Below, in pieces: positions 37,271 to 47,678 of a DNA stretch of 64,000 nt. The translations under genes were made by a program, and so were the position numbers. The stretch is from Symsagittifera roscoffensis. Taxonomy: Eukaryota; Xenacoelomorpha; Acoela; Convolutidae. The notes under the pieces are model-generated. The model was not told the DNA's origin, ran no database searches, and saw only the letters and a list, made by a program, of their open reading frames with translations. The stretch covers positions 5,198,193-5,262,192 of the forward strand of contig NC_087062.1 of NCBI RefSeq assembly GCF_963678635.1, read 5' to 3'. How positions within the stretch are numbered: the first letter of the stretch is position 1; each line of letters starts with the position of its first letter.

Positions 37271-37960
37271 ATGTGAGCTATGATTTCCAAGACGGACGCA
37301 ATTACGCAGTACAATACAACCATAGAACGTTTAAAAAACTATTTCCAAAAATTAAAATTCAGATCAAATGGTGATGCTTTTAGATGAGGAATTTTAATCA
37401 AATGCCTCAAAAAGTCTTGTCGCACAGAACTATGAATGAGCAAAAAAAGAAGAGGATCGGTTTTTAGCCACCTTCCCTAACGCTGAGAAATTACTGAGCA
37501 CCTCTGTATAAATTCGAGCCGTCTCTAGCAATGAGAAGTTCTGAGTGAGATTAAAAGGTTTGGAATCTAACAAAACACTTTTGATCCAATTTTTGTTATT
37601 TTCGTATTTTTTGCATCATCAGGATTAAAGATAAAGAAAAAAAGAAAAACAAGCCTATTTGATACGGAATATTTTGGAAAAGTTTGTTTTGTCAAATTTG
37701 AATACTTTTAAAAAACCGATGGGCCGTCCCTTCAAGGATCTTTTGTTCGTACTGCAAAGAGATGCAGCGTCTGAATTAAAAAATAGCGCAAGTACCAACT
37801 GGTTTTTGGTAGCAACCACTTGTGACCTAATTTCTCGAGTCGAAGTTTTTATTTAAATCCAGGAAGGCAGAAATGTTCTATTTTAAGTGCAACTGATTAG
37901 CAGCCTCAGTTTTTTCACCAGAATACCTCCTACAGTTCCTACTATGTCATCCATTTGTCC
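37271..37960. other. Spacer between the old and the young retroelements
   Basis: Base composition returns to ordinary AT-rich. A 65-codon frame (37659-37856, +) containing KPMGRPFKDLLFVLQRDAAS is open but not recognised. The target site of the young element, TTGAT, is at 37961-37965. Confidence 0.35.
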
Positions 37961-37965
37961 TTGAT
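37961..37965. repeat. Candidate target-site duplication TTGAT, left
   Basis: TTGAT lies one base outside the 5' LTR and is repeated one base outside the 3' LTR (55616-55620). The intervening bases are T on the left and A on the right. They extend the terminal inverted repeat (TTGTGACATTCG / CGAATGTTACAA), so the integrated ends may be one base longer than the LTR consensus. Confidence 0.65.
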
Positions 37966-37966
37966 T

Positions 37967-38882
37967 TGTGACATTCGACCAGAATAGCCAAAATGCAATC
38001 TCTGCAGAATTCGGAATTTTAGCAGTAAGCCTTCCGGATTGGTGGTTTTTAAGAACTAAGGGCGTTATTGGAACGTTTAGCCAAACGGTGAGGGCTGGAA
38101 TATTCTAGTATTTTAAAATTTCAAAAATTCGAATGATGACGTCACATTTCTGAGAAATGCTGAAACGGCCATTTTAACAAAAAACGAGAGAGAAAACACA
38201 ACAACATTAGTTGCGCTGACGATAGCAACGACAATCGTGATAAGAAAAACAGCAGCAGATTGCAGAAAACGTTCCGAGTTGCAACTATTGTGCTGCTACA
38301 ATAGTTGCAAGGCCGTTGCGAACAACGGTGAAGGGTAAGAAATCAGCCTTCCGGATTGGGAAGAAATCGAGATCAACGGGCTTGATTCGCCGGATTCAAG
38401 AATCCGGAAGGGTCTCGGGACGGAAAATTTTTATTGACTCGTGTGAACTTTTAGCATCCTGTCATGTCCTGACTTGAATTTAATTGATATTTGGATTAGT
38501 TTTGACAAGGATGAGGTGCTAGGAGTTGGGGGAAAGGGTTGATCCATCTTCGATGGAGATGATGATTTTTATCTACTGAACAAAAACAATAGTAATATAC
38601 TAAGTAGTAACCCTGTTTTTAGGAGTGACCTCGTGGTCTGGGGATACTGAGACCCAGCCATGAGCTCACTATTTGCATGTAATTAAGTTAATTTGAGCGT
38701 TCTGGTCGAAGCCGGAGAACAGTAACGTTTTTGTCGACCCGATGTTAGAAGGACGACCACCGAAAAGTACTGGCTTGGTAGAGACGGTGAAAAGCATACA
38801 AAGCTCTGTTTAGGCGCTAGCCAGTCGTCTTAAGACTTAGTTTTGTTATCCGTCGATATGTATCTTCCGGGCGAATGTTACA
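37967..38882 (+). repeat. 5' LTR (916 bp)
   Basis: It begins TGTGACATTCG and ends CGAATGTTACA, which are imperfect inverted repeats with TG..CA ends. It is identical in length to the 3' LTR, with about four substitutions (AGAATAGCC/AGAATGGCC, AAAATTTTT/AAAACTTTT, ACTCGTGTG/ACTCTTGTG, ATACTAAG/ATAATAAG). It contains a GATGACGTCA CRE-like word (about 38132), two GCCTTCCGGATT words and one AATCCGGAAGGGTC word, which reappear in the leader. No clear TATA box was pinned down. Confidence 0.97.
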
Positions 38883-38894
38883 TACATGTTTTTA

Positions 38895-38909
38895 TGGCGC
38901 TCCTGGGTG
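38895..38909 (+). other. Candidate primer-binding site
   Basis: TGGCGCTCCTGGGTG begins 13 nt after the 5' LTR. The leading TGG matches the complement of a tRNA 3' CCA, and the rest would pair with a tRNA 3' end. I could not name the tRNA. The gap after the LTR is longer than usual, so this is tentative. Confidence 0.35.
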
Positions 38910-40868
38910 TTATTCTTTTTAACATCATGACCGGCAGAACCGTTAACGAGCACTCCGCGCCGAGCGGATGCTCACAATAACGCCCTTAATAGGCCTAAAC
39001 CGCCGGGGCGGAAGGGTAGTTCGGAACGCGGAGGCCTTCCGGATTGCCGTGAATAGTTTTTTAACCTAGTTAAGACCGAAAATTCACGAACCAGGAAGGG
39101 TGGGGGGATCGGCCGTCCCCTCGTCCCCTGAGTGGTTTGTGACCAAAACACTTAAAGATATAAATAAAACCAAACAAAAAGTAGTATAGTACCCAAGAAA
39201 AAAAAACATAAAAAATAACCGAAAAAACCAAAAACAGTAAAAAAGTAAAAAATCAGTAGAAATCATCCCCCCAGACAAGATGTGATCCAACCCCCCCGTT
39301 TGTTGTTGATAGATATATTGTTGTTACAGGCATTTATATCAGTCAGGATTGTTACGATCAGTTTTTTAGCCCGTTGGTGAGGCTTGTACTGTAGGGTTAT
39401 TTGAGCATTTAAGCACGTTAATGATAAATTGCGCTCAATCCGGAAGGGTCAGCTGATTTGCGCTCAATTCGGAAGGGTCTTGGGTGAAGACCGATCCGGC
39501 AAGCAGTACAAGGAGCAACAAGAAGGGGCTCAACGACAACAACAATCGACTGTTGGGTATCGTTAACAAGTTTTGTATCCCTTTTGGTACAAAAAGTAAG
39601 ATAGTAATCTGTGGGGGGCTCGACAGTGCTGCACTGTAGTGACCCTTCACCGAACTGCGAATATCCGAGTTAAGCACCTTAATTCGGATAATAAACAAAC
39701 CCGGAGGGGTATAGTTATACTAATATTATTACTTATATAGCCTATATTAATAGTCTTATATCGTTTTTCAGTGAAAAACAACGAAAACAGACCGGTTTTT
39801 AGGGTCAAAATAGCGATATTTTGATCCCCCACAAGTCGCGATTTTTGAGATATCGATATTTTTTGAAACGGAAAAAAGCGCTAAGTTAGTGTGTTACATA
39901 GTAACTGCACTACCATAATAGATAGAACCGGTTAAGTTTAGTTCGGAAGTGGTTGGAACTAGTTTGGTACCGAAAACCAAATTTTCCCATTTTTTGATAG
40001 TAAGAAACACTATAAAATCAGAAAATTTTTTGAAATCTTCGAGTTAGGACAGTAAAAATAGTTGTTCGGACAACGTCCACTAGTGAATCTACGAGTTTTA
40101 AAACCCGCTACCCGAAAGCCTTCCGGGTTGCAGAGAAATCGAACATAACGTGTTTGATTTGGTGGATTCATCAATCCGGAGGGGTCCAGGTAGCCTAGTT
40201 TTTCGAAAATTTTTTCTGCAAAAGCGTTTTAGATCGGGTCTTTTGCATTGAACTAGAAGAGTATAGGCCTTCTGAGCTCAGATCAATATTTTTTAGGTCG
40301 GAAGGACCAGATTTGCGGAAAAAGTTAGGTGGAGCCTATAAGCGAGAAATTTTTTGAGTTTGCAAGAAAGACGTTTTAGTTAATAACTTTGGAACTACTG
40401 AGCATATTGAGTTGACCTTGGTACCAATAGATCAAAAATTAGCTGAGCTTACTGATAGGGTCAGAAATTTTTTTTGGAAAAGTAAGCGAGAAAATTTTTT
40501 GAGATTGTTTTTAGCAAATTACACAAATCCGGAGGGGTACACCCTTCACGTTTTATAAATTTTTCTGAAAAACCCTTAGACCCCTACCAAAAGGTAATAG
40601 CGGTTGAATAAAGTAACTTTAGGCCATTCTAGACCAAAAGGGAGGGCTAAAGGCACAGCAAAAGCTTAATCGAGCCGAAGTTAGGCCAGCGATAAGACCC
40701 TTTACCGTTGGTGTGAATTGTCAAATAAGAAGCTTAACTTCAATCCGGAAGGGTCTAGGAAGGTAGCACATACCCTTCCCAGTTAATTGAAAGAGCATAA
40801 TTGCATCGGAGAACGTATCAGGAGGGATCTAGGTTGAAAACAGGAAATCTCCGAAAAGCTACTTTTTA

Positions 40869-41073
40869 CAAATCCGGAGGGGTCCGAATCCGGAGGGGTC
40901 TTATAGTTGCTAACTCGGAGGGGTCCGAATCCGGAGGGGTCTTATAGTTGCTAATTCGGAGGGGTCCAAATCCGGAGGGGTCTTCTATTAACCAACTCAG
41001 AGGGGTCCAAATCCGGAGGGGTCTAGATTCTATCAATCCGGAAGGGTCCGATTTGTGCCAATCCGGAGGGGTA
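40869..41073 (+). repeat. Array of ten AATCCGGAGGGGTC words
   Basis: Ten copies lie in 205 nt. They are arranged as close pairs (AATCCGGAGGGGTCC then GAATCCGGAGGGGTCT, 15 nt apart), separated by TTATAGTTGCTA-type spacers, giving a higher-order unit of about 52 nt. Substitutions are concentrated at the TCC (CTC, TTC), while GGAGGGGTC is nearly invariant. Each copy contains the palindrome TCCGGA followed by a G run. Confidence 0.92.
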
Positions 41074-41847
41074 TTATTTTATTAAGGACTTAGGTAGACG
41101 AAAGAAAGACTAAAAAGTGAGAGGTATTAGGTTATTAGCACACAGGCTAGGTATCAGTGACTGCACTGGTAACTTGCCTTTCAATAAGAACCAGACTAAT
41201 ACAGAACAGGTCCGAACTCGGATATTCGCGACACTAAGTCTAAATTAAAAAGAGCGTGATTCATTGGTGTGGATTGAAACATAATACGTTTTGGGAAAAG
41301 TGACTGCCCTGAGGATTTTAGTAGGTCTAGCTCGGGCAGTCCGAAGGCAGATAGGTAACACAGTACTGGGTGGGTGCAATAGACGCCCACTTGAGAAAAT
41401 TACTGCCTTCAAAGTTTTGTCTGTTTGGTGCGGCACCGAGCAGGGAAAGCTTTTTCTTTAAAAGACAGGTTCGACTATTGTACTGCGACCGACTAAGAGT
41501 ACAAGACACATACGTTTTTTTTTATATATACATTCATATTGTGTCAAAATAAATTATTTGTTTTTGATTTTAAATCAACGTAAACTGTGCTTGATTGGGT
41601 AGTGAGTACACTATCTTTTAAATTGACTGATAACATCATATTGCACTAGTTTCAAAATCTTTGGACCGATAATCGGTTAGTGTGAATAAATTTTATACAA
41701 ACTGTACTCTGACAACATACAGGGATTCGTGGTCACTATTTAATAGAATCTGGTGAAATTTATTGTGTTGTGTCATTATTATTGTTAAAACTATAAGGTC
41801 TCTAGCAATTGAGTCAAGAGTAGGCATTGGAAAGTGACAAATAGAGA

Positions 41848-42447
41848 ATGAGTCTAGACAAGTCAAGGATACCAAAACGAGGTAATAGCTCTAGGAAATT
41901 CATACCTGAAAAGCAAAGAAAAACGATGACCGATCCTTTTGTGGATTGGATCAAGCGATCCCGGTCTGACAAAAGGGGGACGGTTTCAGGCAGAATGGTT
42001 GAAACGAGAAGTCAAAAGACCTCAGAAGAGCGAAGAGAACTGTTAGAAGTGGAGGTCAATACGGACCAGACCATGAATGACAACCAGGAAGTAAATGGAC
42101 TGGAAGGAAGAGGCAGAAGGCTGGCGAGTGAATCTACCCCGGTAGAACAAGGCCATGATTTTGCCACTTCCAACGGGACATTGGATCGGGAAGAGATGTC
42201 GGAACTGTCCGACATCTCAACTGAAGTAGCGGCAACTAGAAGATCTCCGACAGACAACACTATGATGGCAAGCGGAACTGGGAAACAAACAACGTCATCG
42301 TCGTTCTCAGAAAGAATGAAGAACACCTTCGGAAACATCTTTCCATTCAGCATGGGAGGAGGAGCAGGAAACGATGGTGAGTCCCAGGAGGAAGAGGATG
42401 AAGAGGAGCAAGGGGACTTTGGATCTCAAGTCAGCCTCAATAGTTAG
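41848..42447 (+). CDS. ORF0, acidic N-terminal Gag-like protein (199 aa)
   Basis: This starts at ATG 41848, the first long frame after the leader. The N terminus is basic (SRIPKRGNSSRKFIPEKQRK). The middle is polar and low in hydrophobics. The C terminus is very acidic (DGESQEEEDEEEQGDFGSQ) after a Gly-rich patch. No enzyme domain is visible. It is in the same frame as the following gag ORF, separated only by TAG 42445-42447 and 42 nt with no other stop. It may therefore be the N-terminal part of one Gag polyprotein, interrupted by a nonsense change (one C-to-T step from CAG) or read through. A separate chaperone or matrix-like product is the alternative. Confidence 0.7.
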   Translation: MSLDKSRIPKRGNSSRKFIPEKQRKTMTDPFVDWIKRSRSDKRGTVSGRMVETRSQKTSEERRELLEVEVNTDQTMNDNQEVNGLEGRGRRLASESTPVEQGHDFATSNGTLDREEMSELSDISTEVAATRRSPTDNTMMASGTGKQTTSSSFSERMKNTFGNIFPFSMGGGAGNDGESQEEEDEEEQGDFGSQVSLNS

Positions 42448-42489
42448 ATCCAGGAGAGTGAGGCATACGTCGGAAGAGAGACTGGAACC

Positions 42490-45400
42490 ATGGACAAATT
42501 TGGTGTAGTGACAACGATAAGCAAAGAGGCAAACACACCGGGCCAGTCAAAGGACTTCGCGATTAGAACAAGTTCGGAGCCACAACCTGGAGAGAGTAGA
42601 ACCAGAGGGCTTGGCAACGCGTTAATGGATCCTGAATTAAATAATGAAAAGACGTTGAAGCAGAGAGTCAAGGCCCGGATCTCGACAAGCACAAAGTTAC
42701 CTGGGACCGACAGGGTTACACCACCACTAGTGACGCCAATCATGGATAACGGGGCAGCACTAAAGGAAGCCTTAAACAACATAGTGGGCAGTTTAGGAGA
42801 ACAGAATGAACAGATGTCGATAAGGATGAGTGAACTAGAAAGAGCAGTTCACATGGAAAGAGAAAGTCTGCGGGAAGAAATAAACCGCAACAGACAAGAA
42901 GTTGGCAGGAGCGAAAAACGCTTGAAAGAAAGAACGGACGATCATATGACGAGGAACTTGTCGCGAATGACAAGAGAGGCGGAACAGAGGGAGATACGCT
43001 TAAGAGCCGACATGGAGAAGTTAAGAATTCAGCAAGAGCAGTCTCTTGGGTCTCTTGACACAAAGATAGACGCGATGATGGAGAGGCGAACGCAGGCTAT
43101 CATGGATAGGTTGGACGGGCTACTAAGCAGCAAGAGTGGACCAAAAGAAGGAGAGCCGAACTCGGGAGGTCCCAGCAGGGAACCGAGGGTGAACTTCAAT
43201 GAACATCAAAGGAGGAAGACATATGGATCCACTAGAGGCAGGGGCAGTTCATCAGGCTATGCCACAAGGGGTAATACAGCATGGGGCCCGAACAGTAGAG
43301 CAAATTCAACGGGGAACAGACAGACCTCTGACGAACGACCAACGCAAGGCACACATGCGACTGGGAGAAGTGATTCCGGCAACAGGGGGCATGCAAGCCC
43401 GAAGAGGAGTCATATAGGTCAAGCGGGAAACGCTCATGGTGATTCGGATTGCAGGGATGCACCGCACACAGAGCCTTCGACAAGGTGTGAGGACACTCAA
43501 GCGGGACACTCAAGGGATGCTACGGCAATGGCCACAGCATTTGAACCCCTGAACAGGTCTTTGGAGACATTCCTGACGAGGTTATCTAGAACCAATGAAC
43601 GCAGTGAGAAGTCCAGAAGAGTCTTTAAGAAGCCAAGATGCTACAAAGACGAATCTGATGGCTGTATTGATACCTGGATAGAGGTAATGAAGCTGCATTT
43701 CGAGGAAGAGGACTTGTCGGAGAGACAGGAATGCAGCGCGCTCACCAGCAACTTAGAAGGGACAGCCCTGAACTGTGTCATGGCCAAGAAACAGTATCAA
43801 CGTGACACTGCTGAGAAAATCTTCGAAATCTTGTTAAACCGTTTCGGATCAGGGGTGCAGGGGCACCAGGCGATGATGCGCTTCGAGAAACGGAGGCAAC
43901 GAGAAGATGAAACAATAGACAAGTTTCTCGATGATTTGGAAATGCTGAGAAGACGCAGCCAACCGGATGAGTCAAACCGAAGGATGAACCTGGCCGTAGC
44001 CTCAAAATTCATCGATGGTGTGAAAAATGATGAACTTCGTACGATGCTAGCAACGCATTACACACCACTATCAACTAATGCGCCAACACCGGAGGAGTTG
44101 AGGCTCAAATCAAAAGAGTATCTTTTGTTGAAACCTCCTTCGAGATCTGGATATTACAAGAACAATTATGGAAATTTTAACAACGGACCAGCAAACCAAG
44201 GGAACAATTGGTACAAACCGAGGGATGATATGGACAAGAGACGTTCTTGTGCTAATTGCAGTTCAACAGACCATCATGTGTCAGCATGCCCAGCTTACAA
44301 ACAAGGCATGAAAGCAATAGGCTTTAGCCTCGAGGACGAAGATGCGTCAGAGTTGGATCATGAGGATTTCATGAGAGGAGTAATTGCGAAATTCGGCCCG
44401 AGGTGTTTCTTTTGTAACTTGGAAGGTCATTTTAAATCAAATTGTCCGCAATTCTGGGATGCAGTGGCAGACATCAAGCATCCAAGACATGAAGAAGCTT
44501 TGTCAGGAGTGAAAGCCAGCAAGGCTCGACTTTTGAGTGAAGCGGAGGCACGCAGAAAGGATAAACCTCAAGAGCTGGTAGCAAAGAAGATGCAAGCGGT
44601 AACAGAAGAAGGACGTGAACCGGAACCAGCAACTGCGGCCGATGACTTCAAAATCGATTATAGGGCAGCTGCGAGGGATGCTATAAATAGAGTACAGCAG
44701 GAACTAGTGACGAAAGAGATTGAACAAAAGGTGAAACTCGAGCTGGAGAATGAAAAATTAAAGGAGCAACTGAACGCCTTCGAAGCAACGGAAGTTGAAG
44801 AGGCAAAAGCACCAAGCAGCTTGAGCATGAAACTTAATGTTATCTCTGGTCAGAGGTTCGGTATGGCACCGCAAGGAAGTAAAATACAGTCGATAATCTC
44901 GGTGGCAGGGCATCAGGTAATCAGAAATCTGAGTGAACCGTCTGAGTTCACTTTGATGCATTTGGACACATATGCGGACTATCTGAGGCAGATGGAGCCA
45001 CGCACCGAGTCGAGGGCTGTGAGGGCACTACTAACGACGGGTGGCCCTCGCATGAAGAAACTTCATGGACGCTACCTAGAAGTCTATGGGCCGTATCAAG
45101 TGATGCTGAACGTGGATGGGATCAGTATCTACACCAGGACCTATGTAACAACAGATGATGACCAAATAGGGCAGATCTATTTGGGAGAAGAGGAACTCAA
45201 GGTCCGCAGGATAGGCCATGACGCCATGATGGAACAAGACGCAGTACACATTGGATATGAAGCAGATGTGACAGCACATCTGCTCGACACCAACGGAACA
45301 AAAATCGGAGTCACAGGGCTTCTGGACACAGGAGCGGTAGTGAGTGTGATGCCGATAAAAACTTGGGAAAGAATGGGCTTCACGCGGGAAGATCTAATTC

Positions 45401-46791
45401 CAACGAATCTCCGACTGGCCGCAGCCAATCGAGGGGCTATCTACGTAGCCGGAAGAACACCAATAACGGTCCTCCACATGGGAGGACGGGATCTTTGGAT
45501 GAGCTTCCTGGTGGTAGAGAATCTGGACGATGCCGACCAATTCATCTTGGGCAGAGATTTTGTCAGGAATTTTGACGTGATGATTGACTTGAACAACGGT
45601 CTGATACGGATTAGAAACCCGGACCGAAAGTATGTTAAGAGACCAATTAATAGGATAATAACAGACGAAAGCAAGGTACCAATTTTTTTGGATAGAAAAG
45701 TAAAATTACAACCAGGACAAGCTGTAGTAGCAATTTTTAGAATGAGAAATTTAAATTCGTTGAGTGATTGTAAACAGGTTTGCTTGGTACCGAGTCCAAA
45801 TAGTCAGAGTTCGGTGATTTTAGGCCGGAGCTTCTCGGTAACGCGAAACGGACTGTGTGTCAGTGTGTTGTTGAACACACTGGACATCACGGTTTCAATC
45901 CAGCGTGGAAAGAAGCTTGGCTACGCTTTGCCGATGAGGACCGACTATGAGGAGACACAAAACTTGAAGAAATATAGTGTGAAAGACTGTCCTTATCATG
46001 CAAATAAAGATGAAATTTTAAAGAGAATTAATGAATTAAAATCTATTCATAAATTGTTTTCAATGAAATCCGAAACGGACGACGGCTTATCAAGCTGCTC
46101 GAATTTTCCGGAACGACCCTCGTCATATGAACTAGACTCTGACAAACCGGTTTTGCCAGAAATAGAACATTTAAAAGGGAAAATATGTGAGGGAGATTTT
46201 GAAAAATTGCGGGACCTCCTAAATCGGAACGCCGAGGTATTTTCAAAACACAAGGCGGACATCGGTTGCTGTAACTTCGTCGAACACGAAATCGAACTAG
46301 AAGAGGGCGCCGTTCCCCATAGGGAAGGCGCAAGGCGAATGACGCCACATAAATCGGAAGCGTGCCGAGCGGAAATAGGAATGTTGCTTGAATACGACAT
46401 GATAGAACCCTCAAAATCACCATGGGCTTGCGGAGTAGTAATGGCGAAAAAGAAAGGGGGGCAGCTTAGATTTTGTTGCGACTTTCGTTACTTGAACGCG
46501 GTGACGATAAAAGATGCGTACCCGATACCGCGAATAGACGAGAGCCTATCTAAACTTGGTGATGCCAAGTTCTTCACCACATTGGACTTAGGTTCTGCCT
46601 TCTGGCAGGTTCCTTTGCGGAAAAAGGATGGGGAAAAAACCGGTTTCGCGTGCGAATTGGGGTTGTACCAGTGGAAGAGGATGCCCTTCGGCTTGTGCAA
46701 TGCAACAGCAACCTTTCAAAGGCTGATGGCTCAGGCTTTGACAGGAGTGACCAAAAAGTACGGGAATCTCTTGATGTGCTACGTGTCATAG
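42490..46791 (+). CDS. gag-pol: Gag-protease-RT (N-terminal part) polyprotein, frame-broken at the RT active site
   Basis: ATG 42490 gives 1433 codons. Residues about 95-200 are coiled coil (long Arg/Glu/Met-rich helices). About 230-340 is a Gly/Ser/Arg-rich linker. About 383-550 is a retrotransposon Gag domain (CIDTWIEVMKLHFEEEDLS onward). Two canonical Cys-x2-Cys-x4-His-x4-Cys knuckles lie at about 587 (CANCSSTDHHVSAC) and 639 (CFFCNLEGHFKSNC). A retropepsin-like protease has LLDTGAVVSVMP (catalytic Asp about 946) and FILGRDF (about 1018). RT begins at about 1290 with WACGVVMAKKKGGQLRF and LDLGSAFWQV (first catalytic Asp about 1366) and MPFGLCNATATF. The frame ends at TAG 46789-46791, just after MCYV, where a small deletion removes the paired Asp of the active site. 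Capsid, maturation and reverse transcription are the family roles. This copy cannot make active RT. Confidence 0.93.
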   Translation: MDKFGVVTTISKEANTPGQSKDFAIRTSSEPQPGESRTRGLGNALMDPELNNEKTLKQRVKARISTSTKLPGTDRVTPPLVTPIMDNGAALKEALNNIVGSLGEQNEQMSIRMSELERAVHMERESLREEINRNRQEVGRSEKRLKERTDDHMTRNLSRMTREAEQREIRLRADMEKLRIQQEQSLGSLDTKIDAMMERRTQAIMDRLDGLLSSKSGPKEGEPNSGGPSREPRVNFNEHQRRKTYGSTRGRGSSSGYATRGNTAWGPNSRANSTGNRQTSDERPTQGTHATGRSDSGNRGHASPKRSHIGQAGNAHGDSDCRDAPHTEPSTRCEDTQAGHSRDATAMATAFEPLNRSLETFLTRLSRTNERSEKSRRVFKKPRCYKDESDGCIDTWIEVMKLHFEEEDLSERQECSALTSNLEGTALNCVMAKKQYQRDTAEKIFEILLNRFGSGVQGHQAMMRFEKRRQREDETIDKFLDDLEMLRRRSQPDESNRRMNLAVASKFIDGVKNDELRTMLATHYTPLSTNAPTPEELRLKSKEYLLLKPPSRSGYYKNNYGNFNNGPANQGNNWYKPRDDMDKRRSCANCSSTDHHVSACPAYKQGMKAIGFSLEDEDASELDHEDFMRGVIAKFGPRCFFCNLEGHFKSNCPQFWDAVADIKHPRHEEALSGVKASKARLLSEAEARRKDKPQELVAKKMQAVTEEGREPEPATAADDFKIDYRAAARDAINRVQQELVTKEIEQKVKLELENEKLKEQLNAFEATEVEEAKAPSSLSMKLNVISGQRFGMAPQGSKIQSIISVAGHQVIRNLSEPSEFTLMHLDTYADYLRQMEPRTESRAVRALLTTGGPRMKKLHGRYLEVYGPYQVMLNVDGISIYTRTYVTTDDDQIGQIYLGEEELKVRRIGHDAMMEQDAVHIGYEADVTAHLLDTNGTKIGVTGLLDTGAVVSVMPIKTWERMGFTREDLIPTNLRLAAANRGAIYVAGRTPITVLHMGGRDLWMSFLVVENLDDADQFILGRDFVRNFDVMIDLNNGLIRIRNPDRKYVKRPINRIITDESKVPIFLDRKVKLQPGQAVVAIFRMRNLNSLSDCKQVCLVPSPNSQSSVILGRSFSVTRNGLCVSVLLNTLDITVSIQRGKKLGYALPMRTDYEETQNLKKYSVKDCPYHANKDEILKRINELKSIHKLFSMKSETDDGLSSCSNFPERPSSYELDSDKPVLPEIEHLKGKICEGDFEKLRDLLNRNAEVFSKHKADIGCCNFVEHEIELEEGAVPHREGARRMTPHKSEACRAEIGMLLEYDMIEPSKSPWACGVVMAKKKGGQLRFCCDFRYLNAVTIKDAYPIPRIDESLSKLGDAKFFTTLDLGSAFWQVPLRKKDGEKTGFACELGLYQWKRMPFGLCNATATFQRLMAQALTGVTKKYGNLLMCYVS

Positions 46792-47678
46792 CGACACCGA
46801 CCCTGAAGGATCACATTGACCGGCTCGATGAGGTCTTCGGATGTATGAAAAGAGCAGGCTTGAAATGCAAACCATCGAAATGTGAAATCCTTAGGGATTC
46901 GATCAAGTACCTGGGAAGAATGGTGGACAGGCATGGTGTGAGGCCAGATCCGGAAGCAGTAGAGGCTGTGCTGACATGGAAGGCTCCGAGGACGGACACA
47001 CAGCTAATGAGCTTCCTGGGGTTTGCCAATTATTACCGTGAATTCATTAAAGGATATGCGGATAAGGTGTACCCGATGCAGAAGCTGATGCGCAACAAAG
47101 GGAAAAAGTTCGAATGGAACGATGAGGCACAGGTTGCTTTCGAGAACATAAAGCGGGAACTGTGCGAAGCGCCAGTGCTGGGCATGCCTACAGAAAAGGG
47201 CATGTATGTTCTCGACACAGACGCATCGATGGTGGCCATCTCAGGAATCTTGCATCAAGAGCAAGAATGGAACGGAAGAACGGTTCTCCGTCCCATTGCA
47301 TACGGCAGCAAGGTCTTGAGTGACACAGAGATGAAATATGGCGCACCAAAGGCAGAAATGTTTGCAGTAGTCACCTTCGTGGAAAAGTATCGTGCATACT
47401 TGGGGAGCGCTCCCTTCAAGTTACGCGTGGACAACAGAGCGTTATCCTGGTTGAAGACCTACTCGATGGATCAGAGTTATATTGGTAGATGGATAGTAAG
47501 ACTGGATGGCTACCACATGATAATCGAACATAGGATGCGTGATAAACACCAGAATGCTGACAGCCTCAGCAAGAAAACTGAGTTCTATGAAAGATTGGAG
47601 CTGAAGCAGGCCAATCAGGCGGAAATAAAGAGGGTTTCTCGTTTTTGGACAAAGAAACTTATGAAACGCTTCCCTTAA
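46786..47678 (+). pseudogene. pol: RT C-terminal part and RNase H, displaced by frameshift
   Basis: This continues RT one frame over: ATPTLKDHIDRLDEVFGCMK, then LKCKPSKCEI and YLGRMVDRHGVRPDPE (thumb region), and FLGFANYYREFI (connection). RNase H follows with YVLDTDASMVAISGILHQE (first Asp), KAEMFAVVTF (Glu), LRVDNRALSWL (Asp) and HQNADSLSKK (last Asp/His region). All expected acidic residues of RNase H are visible. The ORF stops at TAA 47676-47678 because a second frame break occurs near 47625-47640 in an A run. The preceding frame break is at 46785-46790. The net loss there is one base modulo three, estimated by family comparison at 7-10 bases. Confidence 0.9.

Larger units (their letters stand above)
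38883..41847 (+). other. Long untranslated leader of the young element
   Basis: About 3 kb between the 5' LTR and the first ORF has no long plus-strand frame. It carries repeated AATCCGGARGGGTC words (39436, 39466, 39699, 40172, 40525, 40741, then a dense array at 40869-41073) and inverted forms GCCTTCCGGRTT (39035, 40118). It may contain packaging, dimerisation or translation-initiation structures. Nothing resembling a known IRES can be claimed. Confidence 0.8.

Noticed and set aside
37659-37856. 65-codon ORF KPMGRPFKDLLFVLQRDAAS
   Set aside because: No recognisable family; too short and isolated to call as a gene.
40869-41073. CRISPR array
   Set aside because: The repeats are 14 nt and irregular, with similar spacers, inside a eukaryotic retrotransposon leader.
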